Positions 1-7,658 of a DNA stretch of 64,000 bases are shown here, piece after piece. Position 1 is the stretch's first letter, and the number at the start of each line of letters is the position of its first letter. Origin of the DNA: Acinetobacter corruptisaponis (lineage in GTDB: Bacteria; Pseudomonadota; Gammaproteobacteria; Pseudomonadales; Moraxellaceae); assembly GCF_030053775.1 (NCBI RefSeq), contig NZ_CP125669.1, positions 953,962 through 1,017,961 on the forward strand. The letters run 5' to 3'. Position numbers and translations under genes: made by a program. The notes under the pieces are model-generated. The model ran no database searches. It was not told the origin of the DNA and saw only the letters and a list, made by a program, of their open reading frames with translations.

Positions 1-1
1 G

Positions 2-517
2 AAGTGGGTACTAAAGGGAGAGGGAAACCCAACAAGTGACAAAATATTTGAACCTAAAATAAAAAATGTTCTAAAAATAGGCGGATGGGTGCCAGTAAAA
101 TCTTATTCAAAAATGGGCTATGACGGTTATTACACAGAAATGGGTTATGGAGGAAATGGTGGTGATGGCTATGTTCCATCTCTAACTGCTGGGCCAAATG
201 CTTATGCAGTAAAAGGAACAGGAGATTCAATGTACCCTGCCATTAGGTCTGGCTGGTATGTAGTCTGTGACCCTGATGCAATACCAACACCCACAGAATT
301 TGTGGAAGTTCAATTAAAAGATGGTAGACGCACGATCAAGGAGTTTATTGGTGTTGTTGGAGATATACTTCATCTATTGGCGGTCAATGGCGAAAAAAGA
401 ACTACTTTTGAAATGGATGAAGTCGACTCAATTGTGGCTATTACAGATATTGTTCCACCAAGTAGACATGTACATGACTACCCGCACTTAGAAGTTAAAG
501 AAGCCAAATACGACTAA
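2..517 (+). CDS. Phage repressor, LexA/CI-type S24 peptidase domain (5' end outside window)
   Basis: The reading frame is open from the window edge, so this is the C-terminal 171 residues of a longer protein. The visible start reads WVLKGEGNP, a sequence typical of the end of a repressor HTH domain. The S24 self-cleavage domain follows, with the nucleophile serine in GTGDSMYP (visible residue 76) and the general-base lysine in RTIKEF (about residue 113). Such proteins bind operator DNA as dimers and are inactivated by RecA-stimulated autocleavage. The gene is followed by an intrinsic terminator and then by an operator-promoter region driving the early operon, which suits a lysogeny repressor. 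A GTG at 89 is not needed as a start because the frame continues upstream. A HumD/UmuD-like accessory protein is less likely given the HTH-like remnant. Confidence 0.85.
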   Translation, partial: KWVLKGEGNPTSDKIFEPKIKNVLKIGGWVPVKSYSKMGYDGYYTEMGYGGNGGDGYVPSLTAGPNAYAVKGTGDSMYPAIRSGWYVVCDPDAIPTPTEFVEVQLKDGRRTIKEFIGVVGDILHLLAVNGEKRTTFEMDEVDSIVAITDIVPPSRHVHDYPHLEVKEAKYD

Positions 518-531
518 AATAGAAGTTAAAC

Positions 532-557
532 AAAACCGCCTAAGTGGCGGTTTTTTT
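532..557 (+). terminator. Intrinsic terminator after the repressor gene
   Basis: A 9-bp stem AAAACCGCC/GGCGGTTTT with a TAAGT loop is followed by a T tract. It ends repressor transcription before the next promoter. Confidence 0.9.
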
Positions 558-573
558 ACATCTACTGAAAATA

Positions 574-641
574 TTTTACACAAAATGTGTAAAAAATAGT
601 TGACCAATATTCAACATTTTGTTTAATATGTTTTACACAAA
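574..641 (+). promoter_or_regulatory. Early-operon promoter with palindromic repressor operator
   Basis: A perfect palindrome at 574-594 has 9-bp arms TTTTACACA and TGTGTAAAA around AAA. Six bases further on is a promoter: TTGACC (600-605), an 18-bp spacer, TAATAT (624-629). The left arm recurs with two extra matching bases as TTTTACACAAA at 631-641, just past the -10 box. Operators on both sides of a promoter downstream of a repressor gene suggest the S24 repressor controls the operon starting at 705, like lambda OL/PL. Binding is inferred. Confidence 0.7.
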
Positions 642-651
642 CTTTAAACAA

Positions 652-684
652 AAACCGCCCAAGGTTTGGAAGTCTAGGCGGTTT
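652..684 (+). promoter_or_regulatory. Leader hairpin of the early operon
   Basis: Arms AAACCGCC and GGCGGTTT enclose a 17-base loop in the untranslated leader, just before the ribosome binding site of the first gene. The arms have the same sequence as the terminator at 532, but no T tract follows. It could be an antitermination or mRNA-stability structure; its function is unknown. Confidence 0.5.
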
Positions 685-704
685 CTCTCAAAGAGGAAAA
701 TAGT

Positions 705-1088
705 ATGAACATAAAAACCAATTTGGTCAAATCGGCAATCGGTGCGGGTGTGGTAAGTGCAGCATTAACGGTTTATGCATCATTGCCAAAGCAACCGACT
801 GAACCAGTCTATGTAATGGCTCCTTTTGTTGTTGATGAAATCAACATTAAAAAAGAACAAGCAATCCTTTTAACTGCAAACGAAGAATATGCAATTGAAG
901 TTCAATTCGATGCTGATTACTTCAATGACGGCAACGGTGTAGGCCACAACTGGCGTGATGTTGAAGTAAAAGAAATCAAAGACATTCACGTCTTTGATGA
1001 GGATGGAGAAATCCAAGCCTACATTGGTCATCCTGATGTCGTAGAGATCAAGGACTTAATTGAACAAGAACTAAGAGAGCGCATTTAA
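705..1088 (+). CDS. Phage protein of unknown function with N-terminal hydrophobic segment
   Basis: 127 residues, first gene of the early operon, with ribosome binding site GAGGAAAAT before ATG. Residues about 10-25 are small and hydrophobic (SAIGAGVVSAALTVYA), like a signal peptide or single membrane anchor. The rest is acidic and soluble. I do not recognise a family. Its place directly behind the promoter is where early regulators or host-takeover proteins often lie, but no DNA-binding motif is visible. Confidence 0.75.
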   Translation: MNIKTNLVKSAIGAGVVSAALTVYASLPKQPTEPVYVMAPFVVDEINIKKEQAILLTANEEYAIEVQFDADYFNDGNGVGHNWRDVEVKEIKDIHVFDEDGEIQAYIGHPDVVEIKDLIEQELRERI

Positions 1089-1106
1089 GCGCTTCGGAGA
1101 AGAAGA

Positions 1107-1406
1107 ATGAACTGGATTAGTGTTGAAGACCAACTGCCTAAACATTCATATAAATTTGTTTTGGTAAAGACGACTTCGAATTATGCAAATCAAATTGTTG
1201 CGCGATATGTGCCAAAGTTTACTGAAACAGATGGCGCTGATGGTGAGTTTGGTGATTACTGCGAAGAAAAGGACGATTGGTTTCTTCCTGAGGGGTGGTA
1301 TGCAAATGTCTCTCCAGTAACCGATGAATACCTATCTTATTTTATTGATGAAGAAGTCACCCACTGGATGCCACTCCCTGCTCCACCAAAGGGAGAAACC
1401 CTATGA
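1107..1406 (+). CDS. DUF551-like phage protein
   Basis: 99 residues. It begins MNWISVEDQLP and has the closing pattern VTHWMPLPAPP, the hallmark ends of the DUF551 family, common in prophage early regions and of unknown function. It is preceded by GGAGAAGAAGA and overlaps the next small gene by ATGA, so the two are probably translationally coupled. Confidence 0.85.
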   Translation: MNWISVEDQLPKHSYKFVLVKTTSNYANQIVARYVPKFTETDGADGEFGDYCEEKDDWFLPEGWYANVSPVTDEYLSYFIDEEVTHWMPLPAPPKGETL

Positions 1407-1513
1407 ACCCACATAACGACTTCACTGTTTTTATGTTTTTTGTAATGGTTTTATTTGTGGCATTTCTGATTGTTTTATATAGATTTATCTGCCCTGCTGT
1501 GATGGGAGTTTGA
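1403..1513 (+). CDS. Small single-pass membrane protein (36 aa)
   Basis: A 36-codon frame starts at an ATG overlapping the DUF551 stop (ATGA) and ends two bases before the next ATG, so it fills the gap exactly. About 20 central residues are strongly hydrophobic (VFMFFVMVLFVAFLIVLY), giving one membrane span. Function is unknown. The tight packing is the main reason to believe it is a gene. Confidence 0.6.
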   Translation: MNPHNDFTVFMFFVMVLFVAFLIVLYRFICPAVMGV

Positions 1514-1514
1514 G

Positions 1515-2288
1515 ATGAATAACTACAAAATCAAAGTGAACAACGAATCGGAAAGCAAAGAAGCTCAGGAATACTTTTTTGCCCTCGGTTATGTCTGGGC
1601 TGACACAAAGTGTCAAACTCAAATGGAATGGACATGTAGCTGCTGGTATTCATGTTTTGAAGATGGCGACCTATGCCTAGATCGTTATGATGTAACTCAT
1701 CATCACAAAGAACTATGTATTGCTGAATTGCAAGACCTAGTCATTTTGCATCGTAATGATGTGAGTGATGCGACGCATGTTGGAAGAAGCGGAAGTGAAT
1801 ATTTCGTAGCTGAAAATGATGCTGTTTTCTTCTTTGATGGGTCAGAGTGGATTGAAAAACAGGTAGATGTAAATAACCTAAAACCAATCAATAAATCGGA
1901 AGAACAAGGCTTAATCAGTGGGGCTGATGCGTTAGCCATGGTTCACACATGCACAGTTCAATACTCATGTGCTAAAGACCCAGTTAAAGACCGATGGACA
2001 ACGATCACTGACCATTTTTGGGATCAGTACAACCTTGGTGTGTTTTTGAATAAAGATACAACTTGGAAGTTCCGCATAAAACCCCGCACCATAAAGCTTG
2101 AGCTAGAGATTCCAGCGCCTTTTGAGCCGAAAGAGGGTGAAAAGGCGTATAGATTGGCTCCTATTATCCCGTGCGGCTATACAGAATTTTATTTCGATGA
2201 AGATGAAAATGAACATCAATTCGGAGCATGGGATTCAGAAGAAAAGGTCAAACAAGTTGTAGCAGCATTTAGGGGGATTAAGGGATGA
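1515..2288 (+). CDS. Phage protein of unknown function (257 aa)
   Basis: An acidic soluble protein rich in Trp, Cys and Tyr. The middle (about residues 130-190) contains SGADALAMVHT followed by aromatic-rich sequence ending WKFRIKP, a pattern seen in phage proteins that combine short repeated recognition-like segments; I cannot name a family with confidence. The last third has alternating acidic and aromatic residues. The start follows the preceding stop by one base, and the end overlaps the next gene by ATGA, so it is an integral member of the operon. Confidence 0.75.
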   Translation: MNNYKIKVNNESESKEAQEYFFALGYVWADTKCQTQMEWTCSCWYSCFEDGDLCLDRYDVTHHHKELCIAELQDLVILHRNDVSDATHVGRSGSEYFVAENDAVFFFDGSEWIEKQVDVNNLKPINKSEEQGLISGADALAMVHTCTVQYSCAKDPVKDRWTTITDHFWDQYNLGVFLNKDTTWKFRIKPRTIKLELEIPAPFEPKEGEKAYRLAPIIPCGYTEFYFDEDENEHQFGAWDSEEKVKQVVAAFRGIKG

Positions 2289-2464
2289 CTCCTAAAGACT
2301 TCTTTACCCATATCTCAATCAAACACCCTGATCTTTTGGAGGGTGCGGTTGAGTACGCATACCAATTCGATCAAATCAATCGTGAAGAATATCGCTACTG
2401 GATGGAAAAAGTGAATGCGATTGAAGCACAAAAAACAGAACAGCTTTTAAATATAGCAGACTAA
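2285..2464 (+). CDS. Small phage protein (59 aa), unknown function
   Basis: A 59-codon frame starting at an ATG that overlaps the preceding stop (ATGA). The product (MTPKDFFTHI...) is helical in composition, with an acidic C-terminal half. It fills the gap between its neighbour and the recT ribosome binding site. No family recognised; coding status rests on overlap, length and composition. Confidence 0.6.
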   Translation: MTPKDFFTHISIKHPDLLEGAVEYAYQFDQINREEYRYWMEKVNAIEAQKTEQLLNIAD

Positions 2465-2533
2465 TGAGAACAAATCTGCGCAATTTATTCAAAAAGTAAG
2501 AAAATTGTGCAGATATTTGCTCGGAGAATAGAG

Positions 2534-3481
2534 ATGAATGCACCAGTAAAATCAGAAAATCAAATTGCTGAACATAATCTTAAGTCAATCAAGGCATATG
2601 TTAGTGATTCAAAGATTCGTCAAAAGTTTGAAGAAATCTTAGGGAAGAAAGCGCAAGGCTTTTTGGCATCAGTGATGCAAGTTGCTAATCAACCTCACTT
2701 GAAAAATGCCGTACCTGCAACTGTTGTAAATGCTGCAATGATGGCTGCGACTTTGGATTTACCAATCAATAGCAATTTAGGTTTTGCATACATTGTGCCT
2801 TACAAGCGCAAATGGAAAGAAGGAAACCAGTGGAAGGAAAGTAATGAAGCTCAATTTCAAATGGGCTACAAGGGCTTTATTCAATTAGCTCAGCGTTCAG
2901 GACAGTTTTCACGTATTGCTGCTACTCCTGTTTATGAGGGTCAATTAGTTTCAGCTAATCCTCTACTTGGCTATGAGTTTGACTGGACAGTTGAAAACAA
3001 AGGTGAAGCAATTGGCTACGTTGCATTCTTTAAACTGCTAAATGGTTTTACAGCTGAACTTTATATGAGTAAAGCAGATGTGTTGAAACATGCAGGCAAG
3101 TACAGCCAGTCATTCAAATACGCTCAAGGACAAATTAATGAAGGTAAGAAAGGATCAAGTGTTTGGCATGAAAACTTTGATTTGATGGCAATAAAGACTG
3201 TTTTAAAACTTCTTTTATCAAAACAAGCGCCACTTTCGATTGATATGCAAAAAGCACAAATGGCAGACCAGGCAATCATTCGTGATGTGGATAAAGACGA
3301 GTTTGAATACATCGACCATCAAGAATCAATTGCAGACTTGGAAGCACCAAAACCAACACTGAATGACGATGAGTTTAATGCAGCACTAGAGCAGTTAAAC
3401 GCTAATGCAATTGATAAGGCTTATATCTTAGATGGGTACGCTTTGACAGATGCTCAGCGTGTTGCGGTGGAGGCTCAGTGA
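2534..3481 (+). CDS. recT: RecT-family single-strand annealing protein
   Basis: 315 residues from the ATG at 2534, which has CGGAGAATAGAG just upstream; an in-frame start at 2507 lacks a good site. RecT binds single-stranded DNA and anneals complementary strands behind a 5'-3' exonuclease in phage recombination. Recognisable family features are the AAMMAATLDLPINSNLG segment near residue 80, the FQMGYKGFIQLAQRSGQ block near 120, and the LMAIKTVLKLLLSK block near 220. The C-terminal 70 residues are acidic and less conserved. The partner exonuclease is two genes downstream in the same operon, which strongly supports the call. Confidence 0.95.
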   Translation: MNAPVKSENQIAEHNLKSIKAYVSDSKIRQKFEEILGKKAQGFLASVMQVANQPHLKNAVPATVVNAAMMAATLDLPINSNLGFAYIVPYKRKWKEGNQWKESNEAQFQMGYKGFIQLAQRSGQFSRIAATPVYEGQLVSANPLLGYEFDWTVENKGEAIGYVAFFKLLNGFTAELYMSKADVLKHAGKYSQSFKYAQGQINEGKKGSSVWHENFDLMAIKTVLKLLLSKQAPLSIDMQKAQMADQAIIRDVDKDEFEYIDHQESIADLEAPKPTLNDDEFNAALEQLNANAIDKAYILDGYALTDAQRVAVEAQ

Positions 3482-3744
3482 TGGAAATTAGTCTTGGAAA
3501 TTTAAGTGTTTCAGAGATTCAAGCAAGACTTGGTATTGAGTTTCCAGAAGATATTGTGAGCTTCATGCAGGAGAATCATCAAGCCACAGCAAGCAATATT
3601 CAGAAAGGAAAATGGCACTGTTTTGATATTCCGTTCAATATTGTGTGTGGTGATGTTGAAACGGCTCAAAAGATTTTTGATGCTTTAAAAGATCAAGCGG
3701 AAAACTGCAAAGAATCTTTACGTTTTAGTGTTTACAAGGGGTGA
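3481..3744 (+). CDS. Small phage protein between recT and the exonuclease gene (87 aa)
   Basis: 87 residues starting at the ATG in TGATG that overlaps the recT stop. The sequence includes a short helix-rich start (LSVSEIQARLGIEFPEDIV) and two cysteines (KWHCFD, NIVCGD). No family recognised. Its position between an annealing protein and its exonuclease suggests a recombination accessory role, but this is only inference from context. Confidence 0.7.
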   Translation: MEISLGNLSVSEIQARLGIEFPEDIVSFMQENHQATASNIQKGKWHCFDIPFNIVCGDVETAQKIFDALKDQAENCKESLRFSVYKG

Positions 3745-3747
3745 GTC

Positions 3748-4407
3748 ATGAAACTATTTCGCTGTTCATCCCTACACAAACTTATTGGTGATGGTCGCTC
3801 TAAAGCGGCTGTCATCAGCGACACAGCAAAATCAGCTATCCGTGACATCGTGAAAGAGGACTTATACGGCTTTCGCTCATTCACTGGCAACCAGTACACG
3901 CAAAAAGGTAACTTGCTTGAAGATTTGGCGATTGAAATGTCAGGCAAGATGCGCTTTCGCAACTACCAAAAACACGTAGGACGTGTTGAAAATGAGTTAA
4001 TCACTGGTGAGTGTGATGTGCTTGATCTTGAGCGAAAACTCATTATCGACACAAAGGTCACTTGGGATATTGGCACACATCCATTTTTCCAAGATGAAGC
4101 GATGGAGAAAGTCAAAAAGGCAGGCTATGACGTGCAGATGCAAGCGTATATGTGGCTGTATGACTGTGAGATGGCGAACATTGATTTTTGGCTATTCCCT
4201 TGCCCACCAGAGCTTTTAAAAGATTGGGATGACATAGATCAGTTGGTTCATCTTGTCGAAGCAATTGATATTCGAGAGCGCAAAACGACTGTAGTTATCG
4301 AGCGTGATGAATCAATGATTCAGAAGATCAAAGACAAGATTCCTCATGCTCAAGCTTATTACGAAAAGCTTTATCAAGAGCGTATCAAAGCGAGGGTCGC
4401 AGCATGA
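3748..4407 (+). CDS. YqaJ-type phage exonuclease (PD-(D/E)XK fold)
   Basis: 219 residues. Nucleases of this family (lambda Exo, YqaJ, RecE) resect duplex ends 5'-3' and hand the single strand to the annealing protein. Catalytic elements are visible: glutamate in GNLLEDLAIE (about 59), GECDVLD (Asp about 90), then DTK (Asp 101, Lys 103), and the downstream glutamine region DVQMQAYMWLY, as in YqaJ proteins. The length is normal. With recT upstream it forms a two-component synaptase-exonuclease recombination system. Translation of the next short gene overlaps its stop by ATGA. Confidence 0.9.
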   Translation: MKLFRCSSLHKLIGDGRSKAAVISDTAKSAIRDIVKEDLYGFRSFTGNQYTQKGNLLEDLAIEMSGKMRFRNYQKHVGRVENELITGECDVLDLERKLIIDTKVTWDIGTHPFFQDEAMEKVKKAGYDVQMQAYMWLYDCEMANIDFWLFPCPPELLKDWDDIDQLVHLVEAIDIRERKTTVVIERDESMIQKIKDKIPHAQAYYEKLYQERIKARVAA

Positions 4408-4624
4408 GCAAAAACATCCTCGCATGCTTTGAAATTGGCTGATTAAAGGTGGATTTAAAGGTAAGCGAACACAAATATCAGTGCAGTATTTCAATGCAAA
4501 ACAACGCTTGGAAATGGACTACACAGGTCGAATGAACAAGCCGATGAAGCAACGATACGAGATTTTCTTAAAGCAGTATCTAAACGGTGGCAAAGAATTT
4601 TTAGAAAGTTTGAAGGTGGCGTGA
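4404..4624 (+). pseudogene. Small phage gene broken by a one-base frameshift
   Basis: The ATG overlapping the exonuclease stop opens MSKNILACFEIG and then meets TGA at 4440-4442. In another frame the sequence continues immediately as IKGGFKGKRTQ and runs, without interruption and with coding-like composition, to a stop at 4622-4624 that overlaps the next start (TGATG). Adding one base at about 4441 would restore a 73-residue protein that spans the gap exactly. This could be a real mutation, a sequencing error, or less likely programmed frameshifting; no classical slippery heptamer is visible. Confidence 0.55.
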
Positions 4625-4860
4625 TGGCTAGATTTATAAAAGTTGAAAACATAGTTGTGAATGTTGATTTGATTTGCGCTGTGACTGAGCGTTTTGTAAG
4701 GGAGCGAATCCCAACTCAAGGTGACGATCTGCCTTTTGATGATTATGTGAGTGTATCCAAAGGCGTGAATGTATTTTTTGGAACAACTCTGGAAGATAGC
4801 TTTATATCTTTTGAGAATGAAACGGTTGATAGCTTCTTGGCAAAGATTGAGGTGGCGTGA
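4624..4860 (+). CDS. Small phage protein (78 aa), unknown function
   Basis: Starts at the ATG in TGATG overlapping the previous frame's stop. The product is a small acidic, probably beta-rich protein (ARFIKVENIVVNVDLICAV). The last three residues are EVA, and its stop region GTGGCGTGATGG is identical to that of its two neighbours. No family recognised. Confidence 0.7.
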   Translation: MARFIKVENIVVNVDLICAVTERFVRERIPTQGDDLPFDDYVSVSKGVNVFFGTTLEDSFISFENETVDSFLAKIEVA

Positions 4861-5204
4861 TGGATATTAAACAATTAACACCTGTGGAAATTAAAAGAGA
4901 TGAGACAGGCTCTTGGATTCACCCTGAATTTTTAAATTATTTAAACAGTTTGGATGGTGATGCAGAATTTATTTCAGATAAGGAATGGTGCGAATTAAAA
5001 AACCATTTCAACGTAGAAACGGTCACTTTATGGATGGAATCTAGCGTATCAAGTGATGATTGGGAATCAATGATGGATGATTGTGATATCTCTAAATGGG
5101 ATCCAATTGCCCCTCATGGATTTTTCTTGATTGATATTGGCTTTAGCGAAGATGATGCATATGCAATTTTTGCACGCCCTAAACGTGTAAGTGGGGTGGC
5201 GTGA
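4860..5204 (+). CDS. Phage protein of unknown function (114 aa)
   Basis: Begins at the ATG in TGATG overlapping the upstream stop. Very acidic, with several tryptophans (VTLWMESS, DDWESMMDD, SKWDP). No catalytic motif recognised. Strong negative charge is common in phage inhibitors of DNA-binding host proteins, but nothing more specific can be said. Ends with the shared GTGGCGTGATGG junction. Confidence 0.7.
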   Translation: MDIKQLTPVEIKRDETGSWIHPEFLNYLNSLDGDAEFISDKEWCELKNHFNVETVTLWMESSVSSDDWESMMDDCDISKWDPIAPHGFFLIDIGFSEDDAYAIFARPKRVSGVA

Positions 5205-5695
5205 TGGATTTGCAAAAAGAAAGAGAAGCGTTTGAAGCATGCATGGCTGAAAAATACAAAAACCTTATAGATAGACGCCAGTGCCTTAACAATCGTGGTG
5301 GTTATATGTCTTGGGATATGAATGTTGCATGGCAGGTATGGCAAGCCTCTGCCCTATGCGCAGAAGCAAAGCTCAATGGGTGTATGGTGGTGCCGAAAGA
5401 TCAAATTTCTTGCTTTTGGCAAGACTCAAATGAACCTGAGAATTTCTGCAATTCTCTCGATAATCTTGATAATTTGGGTGATTGTATTGATCTTGGCGAT
5501 ATCATGGAGATAAACAAACATATTCAAGCCAATATTAAAACAGAGAAACTTTATGGTACTTGGGCTGCGGATTATGGCAACCCAATCGATAGGTCTAGAT
5601 CACGTTTTTTTGTAGGAACTAGAGGCGAGTGTGAGGCAATAATTTTAGAGAATGAGCAAGTTTTTGAAGCAGCAAGGGGCGAAAATCATGAGTGA
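5204..5695 (+). CDS. Phage protein of unknown function (163 aa)
   Basis: Starts at the ATG in TGATG. The N-terminal 60 residues (FEACMAEKY, then MNVAWQVWQA) match a pattern often found in early-region phage proteins, where an N-terminal helix ends in a W..W segment. The middle is rich in Asp, Asn and Leu (NSLDNLDNLGD), and residues 115-155 contain YGTWAADYG and a positively charged stretch. I do not recognise a function. It overlaps the next start by 8 bases. Confidence 0.7.
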   Translation: MDLQKEREAFEACMAEKYKNLIDRRQCLNNRGGYMSWDMNVAWQVWQASALCAEAKLNGCMVVPKDQISCFWQDSNEPENFCNSLDNLDNLGDCIDLGDIMEINKHIQANIKTEKLYGTWAADYGNPIDRSRSRFFVGTRGECEAIILENEQVFEAARGENHE

Positions 5696-5909
5696 TTATG
5701 ATATGGCATATTTTGATGTAAAGCTCTTTGTTTCACAGTATACAACTGGCGTTTTGTACAAAGGCTTATATATCGAAATGGATGAAAGCAGTACTTTCGC
5801 TTATACAGTTTATAACGATGAAAACTGTGGTGAAAAGCTAGATAGCTTTATAAGCATACAAGAAGCAATCCAGTTTATTGATGAAGCAAAATCGGATGCG
5901 GAGGGGTGA
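5688..5909 (+). CDS. Small phage protein (73 aa), unknown function
   Basis: The ATG at 5688 is preceded by AAGGGGCGAAAATC and is preferred over an in-frame start at 5652 deep inside the neighbour. The product (MSDYDMAYFD...) is acidic, Tyr- and Phe-rich and lacks a membrane segment. No family recognised. Confidence 0.65.
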   Translation: MSDYDMAYFDVKLFVSQYTTGVLYKGLYIEMDESSTFAYTVYNDENCGEKLDSFISIQEAIQFIDEAKSDAEG

Positions 5910-5913
5910 AAAG

Positions 5914-6198
5914 ATGGGTGCAGCAAAAAAAATTGATGAGCCAGTCGATATTGGTTTCTTATTGATGCTCAAGTACAAAAAGCCAGTGGTTTCACTGGAA
6001 GAGTTGCTACCAGACTACTTGCCTCACTTAACTTTAGAGCAGGCAAATAAACGGGCAAATAAATGCAACTTACCTTTCCCTGCATTTAAAAGCGACGGGT
6101 CAAAATCCCCTTTTTATGTCAACTTATCTGATGTGGTTTTATGGTTGCAATCAGAACAGGAAAAGGCTAAAAAGGATTGGGCGGCAATGCATGGCTAA
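5914..6198 (+). CDS. PrtN-family (pyocin activator-like) DNA-binding protein, possible excisionase
   Basis: 94 residues from the ATG at 5914, with GGAGGGGTGAAAAG directly upstream. The pattern FLLMLKYKKPVVSLEELLPDYL, then NLPFPAFKSDGSKSPFYVNLSDVVLWL, is the PrtN/pyocin-activator family fold, a small winged-helix-like regulator. Family members activate pyocin genes in Pseudomonas and often sit beside prophage ends. As the last gene before the phage-chromosome border, in the position of lambda xis, it may act as an excision directionality factor; this role is inference. Confidence 0.8.
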   Translation: MGAAKKIDEPVDIGFLLMLKYKKPVVSLEELLPDYLPHLTLEQANKRANKCNLPFPAFKSDGSKSPFYVNLSDVVLWLQSEQEKAKKDWAAMHG

Positions 6199-6221
6199 AT
6201 TTGTAAGTTATTGAATTAAAT

Positions 6222-6262
6222 ATCGTGTGGCTGCACCATATTTGCACCATGCACCACACGAT
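6222..6262. repeat. Inverted repeat with three TGCACCA copies, candidate prophage attachment site
   Basis: Arms ATCGTGTGG(C)TGCA and TGCACCACACGAT are inverted copies that differ by one inserted base. Inside and overlapping them are three direct copies of TGCACCA (6232, 6243, 6250). It lies 24 bp after the last phage gene and about 190 bp before the first chromosomal gene. It may be the attachment core with integrase or excisionase binding sites, or a terminator-like structure lacking a T tract. Confidence 0.45.
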
Positions 6263-6449
6263 AAACATTAAATAGTTGTTATATATAATTATTATTAAAA
6301 TATCTATCCCACCTGCCATAGGGGCAACAATCAAATTATTTGACAGCTGGTATGAGCCAATATACATATATTTTCTTACAAATTCTGATCAACATAGTAT
6401 ACTTCATTCGCCCATTTGACTCATCTTTTTATGCGGTGTTGTCCTGATT

Positions 6450-7658
6450 ATGAACAAATCGTTCCCAGCTCGTCCTTTATTTAAAACCTTTAGCATCATT
6501 GCAGCCTGCATCAGTCTCAGTGCCTGCGGTGACAATGCATGGTGGTCGAATGGCAAAGAACCTGAAATGGAAGCAGAGCAGATTAAGAAAGTCATTCCAG
6601 CGCGTGTGAATGACCGACAGTCCTGGGCACAAGATATTTTCGACATTATGCAGGAACTCAGTATTCCGAAAACCAAGCAGAATGTGTGTAGTGTGGTCGC
6701 TGTGGTTGATCAGGAATCGAACTTTGTTGCCGACCCTGCCGTGCCTGGACTGGGTGAAAAAGCGGTACAGGAAATTAACAGCCGTTTAAAGGAAAAGTTT
6801 GAGGCCAAACTGGGTGAAACCATTGGTGGAACAGTGGCGGAGTATTTTGAAGATGTGCTGAAAAACCAGCCCTCACCAGAAAACAATTACATGAGCCAAA
6901 TGCGTAAGGTCAAAACCGAACGCGAGCTGGATTTACTCTATCGTGAAATTTTTGACTATATGTCCAAACATTACCATGTCAGTGCATTAACAGGTGCTGC
7001 AAAACTGGTGGGTCAGGATATTGGTGAAAAGATGAATCCAATTACCACATTGGGTTCCATGCAGGTTCATATCAACTATGCCAAAGAACATAAACGCCAA
7101 AGCGGCAATATCGCTGAACTACGCAATGATCTTTATACCCAATACGGCGGTCTATATTATGGTATTCACCGTTTAATGGAATACCCTGCCGATTATGACA
7201 AGGCTATCTATCGTTTCGCAGACTATAACTCAGGCATGTATTCCAGTCGAAATGCGGCTTTTCAGAGTATGCTGAATGCAATGACCAAAACTGAAATCAG
7301 TCTGGATGGCGACTTGCTGCTCTATACCAAGAATGGTGATATCAGGGCAACCCAAAGCCAGACAGAGAAAGAGCTTATTGCAATTTTTGCACAAAATAAC
7401 ATTCTGGTGACACCACGCCAGATTCGTACTGACTTAAAAAAAGAAAAAGAGAAAAAATTTGAGGATACCCAAACCTATTTAGCGGTACAAAAGCTTTACC
7501 AGAACAAAACTCATAAAGAACCAGTTTATGCAGTCATGCCGCAGGTGGTGATTTCAGGTCCCAAACTCAGTCGTGACTACAACACCAATTGGTTCGCAAG
7601 CCGTGTAAATGGACGATATGAAACATGCATGCAAAGAGCGAAACACATAAAACTTTAA
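6450..7658 (+). CDS. DUF1615 lipoprotein, transglycosylase-like
   Basis: 402 residues with a lipoprotein signal (hydrophobic segment ending LSACGDN), so probably anchored to the outer membrane facing the periplasm. The family is DUF1615. The blocks VVDQESNF (about 88-95), TLGSMQVHI (about 201-209) and FADYNSGMYSSRNAAF near 260 resemble in order the catalytic Glu, GLMQ and YN motifs of lytic transglycosylases, so a muralytic function is plausible though unproven. The first gene right of the left prophage, it overlaps the next gene by 34 bp. Confidence 0.8.
   Translation: MNKSFPARPLFKTFSIIAACISLSACGDNAWWSNGKEPEMEAEQIKKVIPARVNDRQSWAQDIFDIMQELSIPKTKQNVCSVVAVVDQESNFVADPAVPGLGEKAVQEINSRLKEKFEAKLGETIGGTVAEYFEDVLKNQPSPENNYMSQMRKVKTERELDLLYREIFDYMSKHYHVSALTGAAKLVGQDIGEKMNPITTLGSMQVHINYAKEHKRQSGNIAELRNDLYTQYGGLYYGIHRLMEYPADYDKAIYRFADYNSGMYSSRNAAFQSMLNAMTKTEISLDGDLLLYTKNGDIRATQSQTEKELIAIFAQNNILVTPRQIRTDLKKEKEKKFEDTQTYLAVQKLYQNKTHKEPVYAVMPQVVISGPKLSRDYNTNWFASRVNGRYETCMQRAKHIKL

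Noticed and set aside
6199..6449. Integrase gene or remnant at the right end of the left prophage
   Set aside because: No frame with integrase motifs exists on either strand between the PrtN gene and the DUF1615 gene.
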